Positions 1-8,117 of a stretch of DNA of 9,189 bases are shown here, in pieces. Every line of letters begins with the position of its first letter. Within the stretch, counting starts at the first letter, position 1. This DNA comes from Desulfobacula sp. (lineage in GTDB: Bacteria; Desulfobacterota; Desulfobacteria; Desulfobacterales; Desulfobacteraceae). The translations under genes and the position numbers were made by a program. Location: the NCBI GenBank assembly GCA_029940245.1, contig JAOZRF010000030.1:3842-13030 (forward strand), read 5' to 3'. The notes under the pieces were generated by a model. It was not told the origin of the DNA, did not search any database, and saw only the letters and a list, made by a program, of their open reading frames with translations.

Positions 1-1776
1 CGAAGAAGTGGATCTCAATTATTCAAAACTACTCTTGAAAAGGCCTTTTTTTCAAGCCCTGCAGCATGCCTTGCCACGATACGCAACCGGATAAAAAAGC
101 TGGAAAAAGATGAATCTTTACCGGCTCAGAAGGATATCGCTAAGCTTGTAGATCTTGCATCAGCAATTGAAAATATTCCAGTTGATAAATTCTCAAAATA
201 CCAAAAACTCATATCAGCTGTTAAAGACAAAAAACACGGATTCGGCTGGACAGGAAATGCTCATGATGAAAGGCTTGTGATCTTTACAGAACGGATTGAG
301 ACTTTACATTTTCTACATGAAAACTTACCCAGCGACTTAAGATTAAAAGACAACCAGGTTGAAATACTGTATGGCGGCATGTCTGATGTAGAGCAACAGA
401 ATGTTGTTGAAAATTTCGGCAAAGAAGAAAGCCCTGTCAAGCTCCTCATTGCATCGGATGTGGCTTCAGAAGGTATCAATCTTCATTATCTCAGTCATCA
501 TCTGATCCATTTTGATATCCCATGGTCCCTCATGGTGTTTCAGCAGAGAAATGGCCGGATCGACCGGTACGGGCAAGATAAAACCCCTTACATTCTATAT
601 CTTGTCAACCAGAGTGAAAACCCGAAAATTAAAGGGGACATGCGTATTCTTGAGCTTCTGATTAAAAAGGATGACGAGGCCGTAAAAAACATAGGAGATC
701 CATCCGCTCTGATGGGCGTGTACGACATCGATGCAGAAGAAAAAATCACGGCTGAGGCCATTGAGCAGGGAAAGAATGAGGTTGAATTTGAAGAGACCCT
801 GGATAAAACGGCAACAGCATCTTTTGATCCATTAAAGATCCTCATGGGGGAAACCCAGGTACCTTCAGGAATAACGTCAGACGAAAAAACAAAGGAGATG
901 CCATCTCTTTTTACAGATGATTTCCATTATTTGAAGAATGCCGTTTCTTATTTAAAAAAAACAGAGACCATACAGGCTGATTTTGTCGAGAATGAACAAC
1001 AGATTATTTTAACATCAACAGATGATTTAAAACATCGTTTAAGATATACCCTTCCCAAGGAAGTCTGGCCCAAAGATGATACCTTTGTTCTTTCAGCAGA
1101 CAAAGATACGATACAAAGCGAAATCAAACGGAGCAGGAAGGATGAAAACGCCTGGCCCCAGATTCATTATCTCTGGCACCATAATCCAATCGTTGAATGG
1201 ATAAATGATAAAGTTGTTTCCGGATTCGGCAGGCATGAAGCACCCGTGTTGTCGCTCCAAGGGGTTTTGCCCTCGGAAGAAACCATATTTTTACTGTCAG
1301 GATTAATACCAAACCTGAAAGGACATCCGTTGGTTCACCATTGGTTTGGGGTGTCATTTGCCAATAAGGGTTTCAAAAAGATAGAATCCTTTGAAAAGCT
1401 GATTCAAAGAACCGGTTTGCGTGACACATCTTTTCCCAACCGTGAAGATGCCATTGACATGGAATCTATCCGCACTCTCCTTCCTGAAGCCGTTGAGCAG
1501 GCTAAATATTACATGACCAAAAAAAGAAATGTATTTGAAGAAAAAATCAATGAAAAGCTCAACAGCCACCTGGATGCACTGGAACGGCTGAAAGGCAGGC
1601 ACCATGAACAGCTTGATCTTTTTTACACGGGTAAAAAACAGCTTAGTAAAAAAGAACAGGAAAAGCGCGAAATAAACAAAAAGTTTGATGAATTCATCAC
1701 TTGGGTTGAGGAAACAATGACAACTGAAGACAATCCCTTTATTCAAGTCATTGCCGTAATGAAGGGGGTGGCGTAA
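1..1776 (+). CDS. SNF2-family helicase, C-terminal part (5' partial), DISARM DrmD-like
   Basis: The frame is open from base 1, so the gene starts before the window; the first ATG in view (277) falls inside helicase motif IV and is not the true start. Numbering codons from base 1, the second RecA-like domain shows motif IV (RLVIFTER, residues 91-98), motif V (LLIASDVASEGINL, about 148-161, with Asp153 and Glu157) and motif VI (QQRNGRIDRYGQ, 181-192, arginine fingers Arg186/Arg189). This pattern is typical of SNF2/RapA-like superfamily 2 ATPases that translocate on double-stranded DNA. The Walker A and DEAH motifs must lie upstream. After the motor comes about 390 residues of mixed and then charged helical sequence; residues about 505-575 are Lys/Glu-rich and probably coiled coil. 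The stop overlaps the methylase start by one base, so the two are translationally coupled. SNF2 helicase plus giant adenine methylase matches class 1 DISARM drmD-drmMI, but the exact family assignment is inference. Confidence 0.9.
   Translation, partial: RRSGSQLFKTTLEKAFFSSPAACLATIRNRIKKLEKDESLPAQKDIAKLVDLASAIENIPVDKFSKYQKLISAVKDKKHGFGWTGNAHDERLVIFTERIETLHFLHENLPSDLRLKDNQVEILYGGMSDVEQQNVVENFGKEESPVKLLIASDVASEGINLHYLSHHLIHFDIPWSLMVFQQRNGRIDRYGQDKTPYILYLVNQSENPKIKGDMRILELLIKKDDEAVKNIGDPSALMGVYDIDAEEKITAEAIEQGKNEVEFEETLDKTATASFDPLKILMGETQVPSGITSDEKTKEMPSLFTDDFHYLKNAVSYLKKTETIQADFVENEQQIILTSTDDLKHRLRYTLPKEVWPKDDTFVLSADKDTIQSEIKRSRKDENAWPQIHYLWHHNPIVEWINDKVVSGFGRHEAPVLSLQGVLPSEETIFLLSGLIPNLKGHPLVHHWFGVSFANKGFKKIESFEKLIQRTGLRDTSFPNREDAIDMESIRTLLPEAVEQAKYYMTKKRNVFEEKINEKLNSHLDALERLKGRHHEQLDLFYTGKKQLSKKEQEKREINKKFDEFITWVEETMTTEDNPFIQVIAVMKGVA
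1762..1768 (+). promoter_or_regulatory. Ribosome binding site of the methylase gene, inside the upstream helicase gene
   Basis: AAGGGGG lies seven bases before the ATG at 1776. The upstream stop TAA (1774-1776) shares its last base with this ATG. The site supports 1776 as the start and indicates coupled translation. A second in-frame ATG at 1782 is the only close alternative and would remove two residues. Confidence 0.65.
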
Positions 1777-4700
1777 TGACCATGGATATTACCGGTATTA
1801 CCAATGAAAACGAATTTTATACCCATCATTATCTATCTGCCATTCTTGAAAATGATTTAAAGGAAGTATTCAGTCAATGGAAACAACAGGAAGATGAAGA
1901 AGAGATATTGCAGCCCCATTTAAAACTGGGAAGTTTAAGAAAAGATTATTTTTCCAAAATAAATCTTCTTGAACGGGAAAAAAATCTTAAAGAACGGATA
2001 AGTATTCAGCATGATTTCATTGCCAAACTGCTTTCAAACCTGGGTTATGAATTCCATTATAAAATAGTCGAACTGGATGACAATGGTACTATTCCATTGA
2101 TTGGAGGGATCAATAGACCGGATGGATCTCCGGAATTATGGATCATTGAAACCCTCCTTGATCAGGGAGATGAAACAGATTTACTGGAATCCAATCTGTT
2201 TGATGAACAATACACCCTCGAAGATGAAATTAAGAAACTCCTGGATATATCCATGGAGGAGATCATTACCCGTCAGGTGTTTGGACGGACAGAACCGCCA
2301 AGGTGGATCATATTGATTAATCTTCACCAGATACTGCTTTTGGATCGCACAAAATGGCATGAGAAACGATTGTTGAGATTCGACCTCCGGGAAATTCTGG
2401 ACAGACGTGAAAAATCTACTTTGCAAGCCATGGCGGCCCTGTTGCACCGGGATTCAATCTGCCCTGAAGATGGTATTCCATTACTGGACACTCTGGATGA
2501 AAACTCCCATAAGCACGCCTTCAGTGTGTCAGAAGACTTGAAATATTCCCTGCGGGAAGCCATTGAGCTTTTGGGCAATGAAGCAGTTTATTATTTAAGG
2601 GAAAATCTCCATGAGAAAATTTACGGTAAAGATATGGCCGGTCAGCTCAGCCTGGAATGCCTCAGGTATATGTACCGGATGTTATTTTTGTTTTACATAG
2701 AAGCAAGGCCGGAACTGGGCTTTCTGCCGGACAAGTCCGAAGAGTTCAGAAAAGGTTACAGCCTTGAAACCCTCAGGGATCTGGAGATGATCCAATTGAC
2801 CACCGAGGAATCTAAAAACCGGTTTTTTCTCCATGAATCCATCCAGACCCTTTTTAAACTTCTATATGACGGATTCAAACCTGATGATCTGGACATGTTT
2901 GCAACCACAGCCCACCATATATTTGAAATCGATCCGTTAAGATGTCATCTTTTCAATCCTAAAAAGACCCCGATTCTGAGCCGGGTGAAGTTCAGGAATT
3001 TTGTTCTGCAGAAGGTGATCCGGCTGATGTCTCTTACCCGGCCAAAAAAAGGAAAGAAGAATCGACGTGGACGAATCTCTTATGCCCAGCTGGGAATCAA
3101 CCAGTTGGGGGCTGTGTACGAAGCCCTGTTATCCTACAAAGGCTTTTTTGCAGAAACCGAACTTTGCGAGGTAAAAAAAGCCAAGGAATCCCATGATGTG
3201 CTCAATACCGCCTACTTTGTCAAGCCTGAAGACCTGGAACAGTACACGGAAGATGAGCGGGTTTACAATGATGACGGCACTCTTGTCAAATATGAAAAAG
3301 GCACCTTTATTTATCGTCTGGCCGGAAGAGACAGGGAAAAGTCAGCATCCTACTATACCCCGGAAGTTCTGACCCAATGCCTGGTTAAATATGCTTTAAA
3401 AGAGCTGTTGAAAGACAAGACTGCAGATGAAATTTTGAATCTGACTGTATGTGAGCCTGCCATGGGAAGTGCGGCTTTTTTGAACGAAGCTGTCAACCAG
3501 CTTTCACGAGCCTATCTGGATAAAAAACAGAAAGAACTGGACCAGATCATCTCCCATGAAAATTATCCAAGGGAACTTCAGAAAGTAAAGATGTATATTG
3601 CCGATAACAATGTCCATGGCGTAGACCTTAATCCAGTGGCCGTGGAACTTGCCGAAGTCTCTTTATGGCTGAACACAATCTATAAAGAGGCATTCGTACC
3701 CTGGTTCGGGATGCAGTTGGTCTGTGGAAATTCCCTTGTAGGTGCTCGACGGCAAGTGTTTCGCAGCCAGTTACTTAAAAAAGAACTAAGTTCTGATCCC
3801 CTTTGGCTGGACGAGGTTCCCAGTCGTGTAAAACCGGGAGAGAAAAGAGGTCCGGATACGGTGTATCATTTCCTTCTTCCTGACAAAAGCATGGCCAATT
3901 ACACGGATAATGTAGTCAAAAAGCTGGCTGAAAATCAGATTCAAGAGATCAATGATTGGCGAAAAGATTTTATTAAACCGTTATCCAAATCTGAGATAGC
4001 ACAACTCAAAAAATTATCCGATGCTGCTGATAAACTCTGGGGCAGCCATGTTGAGATGCAGCGGGATATTGACAGCCGTACAACAGACCCCCTGAAAATT
4101 TTCGGTCAGAAAAATCTGGATAAAAAACTTGTAAAAACTACGACCGAGTTTAAAGACAGTGTTCTTGACAAGGAGATGTTCTCCAAAAATGTTCGCAATT
4201 CCAGCCCGTACCGACGTTTGAAGCTGGTTATGGACTATTGGTGTGCCCTCTGGTTCTGGCCTATTGAAAAAGCGGAGTTATTACCAAGTAGAGCTGAGTA
4301 TTTATTTGATCTCACCTTGATTTTGGAGGGAAACCTGTTTGATATAGGCCCTGAGAAAGGTGAGCAATTGGAGTTGTTTTCCAGCTCTCAGCCCAAGCAG
4401 ATGTCTTTGAAGATGATAGATGAACTTGGGTTTGTTAATGTAGATAAATTGTGTCGAGAAAACGAACGCCTAAACCTCGTTCAAGAATTGGGAGAACAAT
4501 ATCATTTCCTTCATTGGGAGCTTGAATTTGCAGATCTTTTTGAAAGTCGAGGTGGGTTTGATTTAATTGTAGGGAATCCCCCTTGGATTAAAGTTTCATG
4601 GGACGAAGGTGGAATGTTAGGCGATTACGAACCTATGTTCATCATTCGAGGTTATTCTGCAAATAAAAAGGAAAAGTTGCGAGAGGATATATTAAACAAA

Positions 4701-6467
4701 TTTAATCTCAAAGAAAAATATTTTGTTCAATACATAGAAGCAGCGGGTACACAAAATTTTCTGAATGCAACTCAAAATTATTATATACTATCTGGTTCAA
4801 AAGCCAATCTGTATAAATGTTTTATTTGCCAAGCTTGGAATATTTCAAACAAGGCAAGTATATCCGGCTTCATCCATGATAAAGGCATTTATGATGACAA
4901 AAAAGGTAAATCTTTAAGAAAGGAATTGTACTATCGGTTAAAGTATTTTTTTCAATTTAGAAACGAACTACATTTTTTTCCGGAAGTCGGAAATGCTAAA
5001 AACTATGAAGTTAGTATATTTTCCGGATATAAAGCACAAACAATTAAATTTAAAGCCATTTTTGAGGTTTATCACCCTCTTACAATAGATGTTTCCTTTA
5101 GAGATAAAGGCCTTAGCCCTATTCCAACAGTAAAAACACAAGACAATAAATGGGAAATTGGTGGCCACAAAAATAGAATCATCTATATAGATGACAAAGC
5201 TTTAACTCTTTACCATGAAGTCTATGGCGATAACGAGGACAAGGTAGTAGAGACCCCTCTTCCATCAATTTTTTGTATAGAAATGATAAATATTTTAGAA
5301 AAAATTAGTAGAATTAAAAGCACACTAAACAATTTATCAAACAATATTTATCAAACAATAATGTTTGATGAAACTAAGTCCATCAGAAATGATATAATAA
5401 ATGAAGAAAATTTTTTCCCTAATGAAATTAATAAAGTTGTTATTTCTGGGCCACATTATTATGTAGCTAATCCCTTGTTCCAACAACCTAGAAAAAAATG
5501 CAAATCTCATAGAGACAACGAATCTTTAGATTTACAAAATATACCTGACAATTTTATCCCAAGAGTAAACTTCACAACAAATGATAGTACAACAAAATTC
5601 ATCCCATTGTTTAAAAATAAACCTATCACACAATATTATAGATTATTTAATAGAAAAAGAGCTTTAGCCAGCAATGAAAGAACTCTTATTTCATGTATCA
5701 TGCCTAAAGAAGTTTCTCATATTATTTCAAGCTTCTCTACAACATTTGACTCCAATAAAGATTTAGTGAATTTTGCTGGCTTTAGTTTTTCAATAGTTGC
5801 CGATTATATAGTGAGGACTAATTTTAAAGGAGACGTGCTTTCACAAAGTTTATCGATTCTTCCATTTCTAAAGAAAAATAGTCTTGAAATAAGTTTGCGA
5901 GCATTAATACTCAATTGTCTAACTAAATATTATTCGGAACTTTGGGAAGAATGCTGGCAAGATCTTTTTAAAAAGGCAAGGTGGACAAAAGTAGATCCAC
6001 GCTTAGATAATAATTATTTTCAAAATCTTACTCAAGAATGGCAACGAAATAATGCATTAAGAACTGAGTATAATCGTCGCCATGCGTTAGTAGAAATCGA
6101 TGTACTATCGGCTATGGCTTTAGGACTAACCCTCAATGAACTAAAGACTATTTACAGAGTTCAGTTCCCAGTTATGCGACAATACGAAACCGATACCTGG
6201 TATGATTCAGAAGGCCGTATTGTCTTCACTTGTTCTAAAGGGCTATCAGGCGTAGGCTTACCAAGAAAAAAGAATAAAAATGAACCTATTGGATGGCAAG
6301 ATATTAAGGACATGAAATCCGGTACTGTAGAAAGAACCGTTATCGATAACACTATTCCTGATGGTCCTGTCGAACGAATCATTACCTACAAAGCCCCATT
6401 TGATCGTTGCGACCGTGAAAAAGACTTCGAAGTTGTCTGGGGTGAATTCCAAAAGCGGTTTAAATAA
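1776..6467 (+). CDS. Giant N6-adenine DNA methyltransferase, Eco57I/DrmMI-like
   Basis: This 1563-residue protein should transfer a methyl group from S-adenosylmethionine to adenine N6, probably marking host DNA for a defence system. Motifs appear in gamma-class order. Motif X is SASYYTPEVLT (YYTP at 526-529). Motif I is the variant EPAMGSAAFL (560-569), followed by HGVDLNPVAVELA (Asp617). Catalytic motif IV is NPPW (934-937). Motifs I and IV are about 365 residues apart, far more than in compact methylases, so a large insert lies between them. The N-terminal 500 residues resemble the front of large type IIG-like or DISARM methylases (PELWIIETL from 119; PPRWIILINLHQILLLDRTKW from 174), but I see no complete PD-(D/E)XK nuclease signature. 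Residues about 960-1395, after NPPW, are encoded by strikingly AT-rich DNA and are the likely target-recognition region. The C-terminus (WYDSEGRIVF from 1475) returns to higher GC. Length and neighbours fit DrmMI of class 1 DISARM. The methylase call is firm; the exact subfamily is not. Confidence 0.9.
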   Translation: MTMDITGITNENEFYTHHYLSAILENDLKEVFSQWKQQEDEEEILQPHLKLGSLRKDYFSKINLLEREKNLKERISIQHDFIAKLLSNLGYEFHYKIVELDDNGTIPLIGGINRPDGSPELWIIETLLDQGDETDLLESNLFDEQYTLEDEIKKLLDISMEEIITRQVFGRTEPPRWIILINLHQILLLDRTKWHEKRLLRFDLREILDRREKSTLQAMAALLHRDSICPEDGIPLLDTLDENSHKHAFSVSEDLKYSLREAIELLGNEAVYYLRENLHEKIYGKDMAGQLSLECLRYMYRMLFLFYIEARPELGFLPDKSEEFRKGYSLETLRDLEMIQLTTEESKNRFFLHESIQTLFKLLYDGFKPDDLDMFATTAHHIFEIDPLRCHLFNPKKTPILSRVKFRNFVLQKVIRLMSLTRPKKGKKNRRGRISYAQLGINQLGAVYEALLSYKGFFAETELCEVKKAKESHDVLNTAYFVKPEDLEQYTEDERVYNDDGTLVKYEKGTFIYRLAGRDREKSASYYTPEVLTQCLVKYALKELLKDKTADEILNLTVCEPAMGSAAFLNEAVNQLSRAYLDKKQKELDQIISHENYPRELQKVKMYIADNNVHGVDLNPVAVELAEVSLWLNTIYKEAFVPWFGMQLVCGNSLVGARRQVFRSQLLKKELSSDPLWLDEVPSRVKPGEKRGPDTVYHFLLPDKSMANYTDNVVKKLAENQIQEINDWRKDFIKPLSKSEIAQLKKLSDAADKLWGSHVEMQRDIDSRTTDPLKIFGQKNLDKKLVKTTTEFKDSVLDKEMFSKNVRNSSPYRRLKLVMDYWCALWFWPIEKAELLPSRAEYLFDLTLILEGNLFDIGPEKGEQLELFSSSQPKQMSLKMIDELGFVNVDKLCRENERLNLVQELGEQYHFLHWELEFADLFESRGGFDLIVGNPPWIKVSWDEGGMLGDYEPMFIIRGYSANKKEKLREDILNKFNLKEKYFVQYIEAAGTQNFLNATQNYYILSGSKANLYKCFICQAWNISNKASISGFIHDKGIYDDKKGKSLRKELYYRLKYFFQFRNELHFFPEVGNAKNYEVSIFSGYKAQTIKFKAIFEVYHPLTIDVSFRDKGLSPIPTVKTQDNKWEIGGHKNRIIYIDDKALTLYHEVYGDNEDKVVETPLPSIFCIEMINILEKISRIKSTLNNLSNNIYQTIMFDETKSIRNDIINEENFFPNEINKVVISGPHYYVANPLFQQPRKKCKSHRDNESLDLQNIPDNFIPRVNFTTNDSTTKFIPLFKNKPITQYYRLFNRKRALASNERTLISCIMPKEVSHIISSFSTTFDSNKDLVNFAGFSFSIVADYIVRTNFKGDVLSQSLSILPFLKKNSLEISLRALILNCLTKYYSELWEECWQDLFKKARWTKVDPRLDNNYFQNLTQEWQRNNALRTEYNRRHALVEIDVLSAMALGLTLNELKTIYRVQFPVMRQYETDTWYDSEGRIVFTCSKGLSGVGLPRKKNKNEPIGWQDIKDMKSGTVERTVIDNTIPDGPVERIITYKAPFDRCDREKDFEVVWGEFQKRFK
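4660..5960 (+). other. AT-rich segment inside the methylase, probable target-recognition cassette
   Basis: From shortly after the NPPW motif to about residue 1395 the coding DNA becomes much richer in A and T. By hand count, 10 of 60 bases are G or C at 5281-5340, against 28 of 60 at both 3001-3060 and 6361-6420 on either side. The frame stays open throughout. In gamma-class adenine methylases the DNA-recognition domain lies C-terminal to motif IV, so this position suits a target-recognition region acquired or diversified separately from the catalytic core. The boundaries are approximate. Confidence 0.5.
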
Positions 6468-6476
6468 TTTATTTCT

Positions 6477-6483
6477 GAGGTGA
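6477..6483 (+). promoter_or_regulatory. Strong ribosome binding site of the EVE-like gene
   Basis: GAGGTGA is a near-perfect match to the anti-Shine-Dalgarno sequence. It lies four bases before the ATG at 6488 and seven before the in-frame ATG at 6491. The spacing slightly favours 6491 as the true start, which would remove one methionine. Confidence 0.65.
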
Positions 6484-6487
6484 GTGT

Positions 6488-7000
6488 ATGATGCAAGACC
6501 AAACAATATATAGTTTTTGGGTGATTCGAGCCGGAAAAGGTGGGGCTGCTCATAATCTATTTATCAAAAATGGATTGGTTGTCCTCAGTGATGCTGGACT
6601 AGGAAATTTGTTGAAACTCAATGCAACAAGAAGTTCATTCTATGCTACTTACAGGGAACTCCACCCTGATAAAACACGATCAGGAATTGCTCAGATTGGT
6701 GGTAAGTACTTTCGTTTTTTACATGAGATTGCAATAGGTGATTACGTTTTGTATCCGTCTTTATCTGACAAACAAATTTATGTTGGTTTAGTTACTGGTG
6801 AATATTCATATAAAAAACTTTCGAAGTACCCTCATCGTAGAACAGTATCATGGATAAATAAAATTCCTAAAAGTGAGTTCTCAATACCAGCGCGTCGAGA
6901 GCTTGGTGCGGCAAGAACTTTATTTGAATTTAAAAACAACACACAAGAACTAATAACTAAAATGCATGATAATACCTTCGGATTTAGTTTTTCTCTGTAA
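6488..7000 (+). CDS. Small PUA/EVE-like domain protein resembling the Mrr N-terminal domain
   Basis: This 170-residue protein consists of one domain. Its landmarks match the domain that precedes the nuclease in many Mrr-type restriction endonucleases: FWVIRAGKGG (10-19), a central FRFLHEIAIGDYVLYP (75-90), the strand pair YVGLVTGEYSY (98-108), PHRRTVSW (115-122) and a final RELGAARTLFEF (137-148). That domain has a PUA/EVE-type fold, and EVE-family proteins are known to bind modified bases in DNA, so a role as a modification sensor or DNA-targeting subunit is plausible. No Mrr catalytic domain follows: the protein ends at tandem stops (TAA TAA, 6998-7003), so any nuclease would have to act in trans. 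It begins 20 bases after the methylase stop with a strong ribosome binding site, so it is almost certainly co-transcribed. There is no signal peptide or membrane segment. The domain call rests on recognised sequence pattern, not on a search. Confidence 0.75.
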   Translation: MMQDQTIYSFWVIRAGKGGAAHNLFIKNGLVVLSDAGLGNLLKLNATRSSFYATYRELHPDKTRSGIAQIGGKYFRFLHEIAIGDYVLYPSLSDKQIYVGLVTGEYSYKKLSKYPHRRTVSWINKIPKSEFSIPARRELGAARTLFEFKNNTQELITKMHDNTFGFSFSL

Positions 7001-7058
7001 TAAATGACGTTTCAATAATAATTGTAGATATTAACTTCATTGGGAAATGTGATATAAA

Positions 7059-8117
7059 ATGATACCCTCAGTTTTGGCCCAACATGTTGAACAAGGCATA
7101 AAGGATTTTTTAAAGACTACGTTTCCGGTATCGTCTCCTTTTTTTGCAGGAATTCTTGATACTTTTTTAAATAGCCCTGGTAATGTTTTTAAAGGTCCCT
7201 ATTTAGACATTCAGCTGCCCTTCCAATCCAGCAATACGGGGACAGATTATTTCAATAATATAATGATGCCTTTTCCTCCCTATCTTCATCAGGAAAAATC
7301 TTTTGACCGGTTATCAGGGCCAAACCCGAAGTCAACCATCGTTGCCACAGGTACCGGTTCAGGAAAAACCGAATGCTTCCTTTATCCAATTCTTGACTAC
7401 TGTTACCACCACAGGGGTGAACCAGGAATAAAGGCTATCCTTATCTATCCCATGAACGCTCTTGCCACTGATCAGGCCAGCAGATTGGCAAAATTGATTT
7501 ATAATACTACGCTCAAAGGGCATCTTACTGCCGGTATTTATGTTGGGCAGCGGGAAAAAAATCCATCAATGCTGATGACACCTGAGCGTCTGATTTCTGA
7601 CAAAGACACCTTACGGCTTTCTCCTCCAGATATATTGCTTACAAATTATAAAATGCTGGATTATCTACTAATCCGCCCTGATGACCTGCCTCTTTGGCAA
7701 CATAACACTCCAGATACTTTACGGTTTCTTGTTGTTGATGAACTTCATACGTTTGATGGTGCTCAAGGCTCGGATTTGGGCTGCTTAATACGTCGTTTAA
7801 AATCAAGACTTGCTACAGAACCAGATTATTTATCCTGTGTCGGTACATCTGCCACTTTGGGGAGCCGTGAAGAACAAGAAGATCTGTTAGAATATGCTTC
7901 CACCGTTTTTGGTGAAAAATTTACAAATGGTTCTATTATTTCAGAATCCAGGTTGAGTGCTGGTGAATTTCTTGGAGATAGCCTGATATCCCATGTGGAT
8001 ATAGTTTCTCTTGAAATTACAACAACTACGAGGAGTATATCAAAGCTCAGCATATTCTCTGGCTTGGAGAAGAGATATCAGGTGAGTTTAGCAATGAAAA
8101 TTGGCGAATCTCTTTAG
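7059..8117 (+). CDS. Large DEAD/DEAH-type helicase, N-terminal part, ended early by a frameshift
   Basis: This reading frame encodes the first RecA domain of a superfamily 2 helicase of the large DUF1998-associated type (YprA/MrfA-like; DruE of Druantia belongs to the same broad group). Visible motifs are a Q-motif-like PPYLHQ (Gln78), Walker A ATGTGSGKTE (96-105, Lys103), motif Ia IYPMNALATDQ (129-139), LLTNYKMLDYLL (193-204), Walker B as DELH (227-230) and motif III GTSATLGS (262-269). The domain looks intact and able to bind ATP. After about base 8015 the protein stops resembling a helicase: the last 34 residues up to the TAG at 8115-8117 look random, while the -1 frame continues with family-like sequence. 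The expressed product is thus either a truncated 352-residue protein or, if the sequence has an error, a much longer one. An in-frame TGA at 7050 lies just upstream, so 7059 is the first usable ATG. Its ribosome binding site is weak (GGGAA at 7042-7046). Confidence 0.85.
   Translation: MIPSVLAQHVEQGIKDFLKTTFPVSSPFFAGILDTFLNSPGNVFKGPYLDIQLPFQSSNTGTDYFNNIMMPFPPYLHQEKSFDRLSGPNPKSTIVATGTGSGKTECFLYPILDYCYHHRGEPGIKAILIYPMNALATDQASRLAKLIYNTTLKGHLTAGIYVGQREKNPSMLMTPERLISDKDTLRLSPPDILLTNYKMLDYLLIRPDDLPLWQHNTPDTLRFLVVDELHTFDGAQGSDLGCLIRRLKSRLATEPDYLSCVGTSATLGSREEQEDLLEYASTVFGEKFTNGSIISESRLSAGEFLGDSLISHVDIVSLEITTTTRSISKLSIFSGLEKRYQVSLAMKIGESL
8015..8036 (+). other. Apparent frameshift site in the large helicase gene
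   Basis: The coding signal leaves the frame of the 7059 ATG and continues one base earlier. The new frame has a stop (TGA, 8012-8014), so the crossing must come after 8014. The helicase-like sequence YNNYEEYIKAQHILWLGEE starts in the new frame at 8018. A missing base, or two extra bases, close to 8015-8036 would explain this. There is no X-XXY-YYZ slippery heptamer and no long homopolymer at the junction, which argues against programmed frameshifting and simple slippage. Confidence 0.75.

Noticed and set aside
1354..1746. Minus-strand ORF of 130 aa with a hydrophobic, membrane-like composition
   Set aside because: It is antisense to the Lys/Glu-rich helical tail of the SNF2 helicase. Lys and Glu codons read backwards give Phe and Leu, which explains the apparent membrane segments.
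2101..2316. Short plus-strand ORF inside the methylase gene in another frame
   Set aside because: It lies wholly within a strongly supported coding frame (N-terminal methylase region) and has no recognisable motif.
7001..7058. Terminator or promoter between the EVE-like gene and the large helicase
   Set aside because: No GC-rich inverted repeat followed by T residues is present. TTGTAG and TATAAA are 24 bases apart with the latter almost touching the start codon, which is not a credible promoter. Read-through transcription is more likely.
8013..8027. Programmed -1 ribosomal frameshift in the large helicase
   Set aside because: The codons at the crossing (GAA ATT ACA ACA ACT) do not form an X-XXY-YYZ heptamer and no strong downstream hairpin is evident. 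A base loss is simpler.
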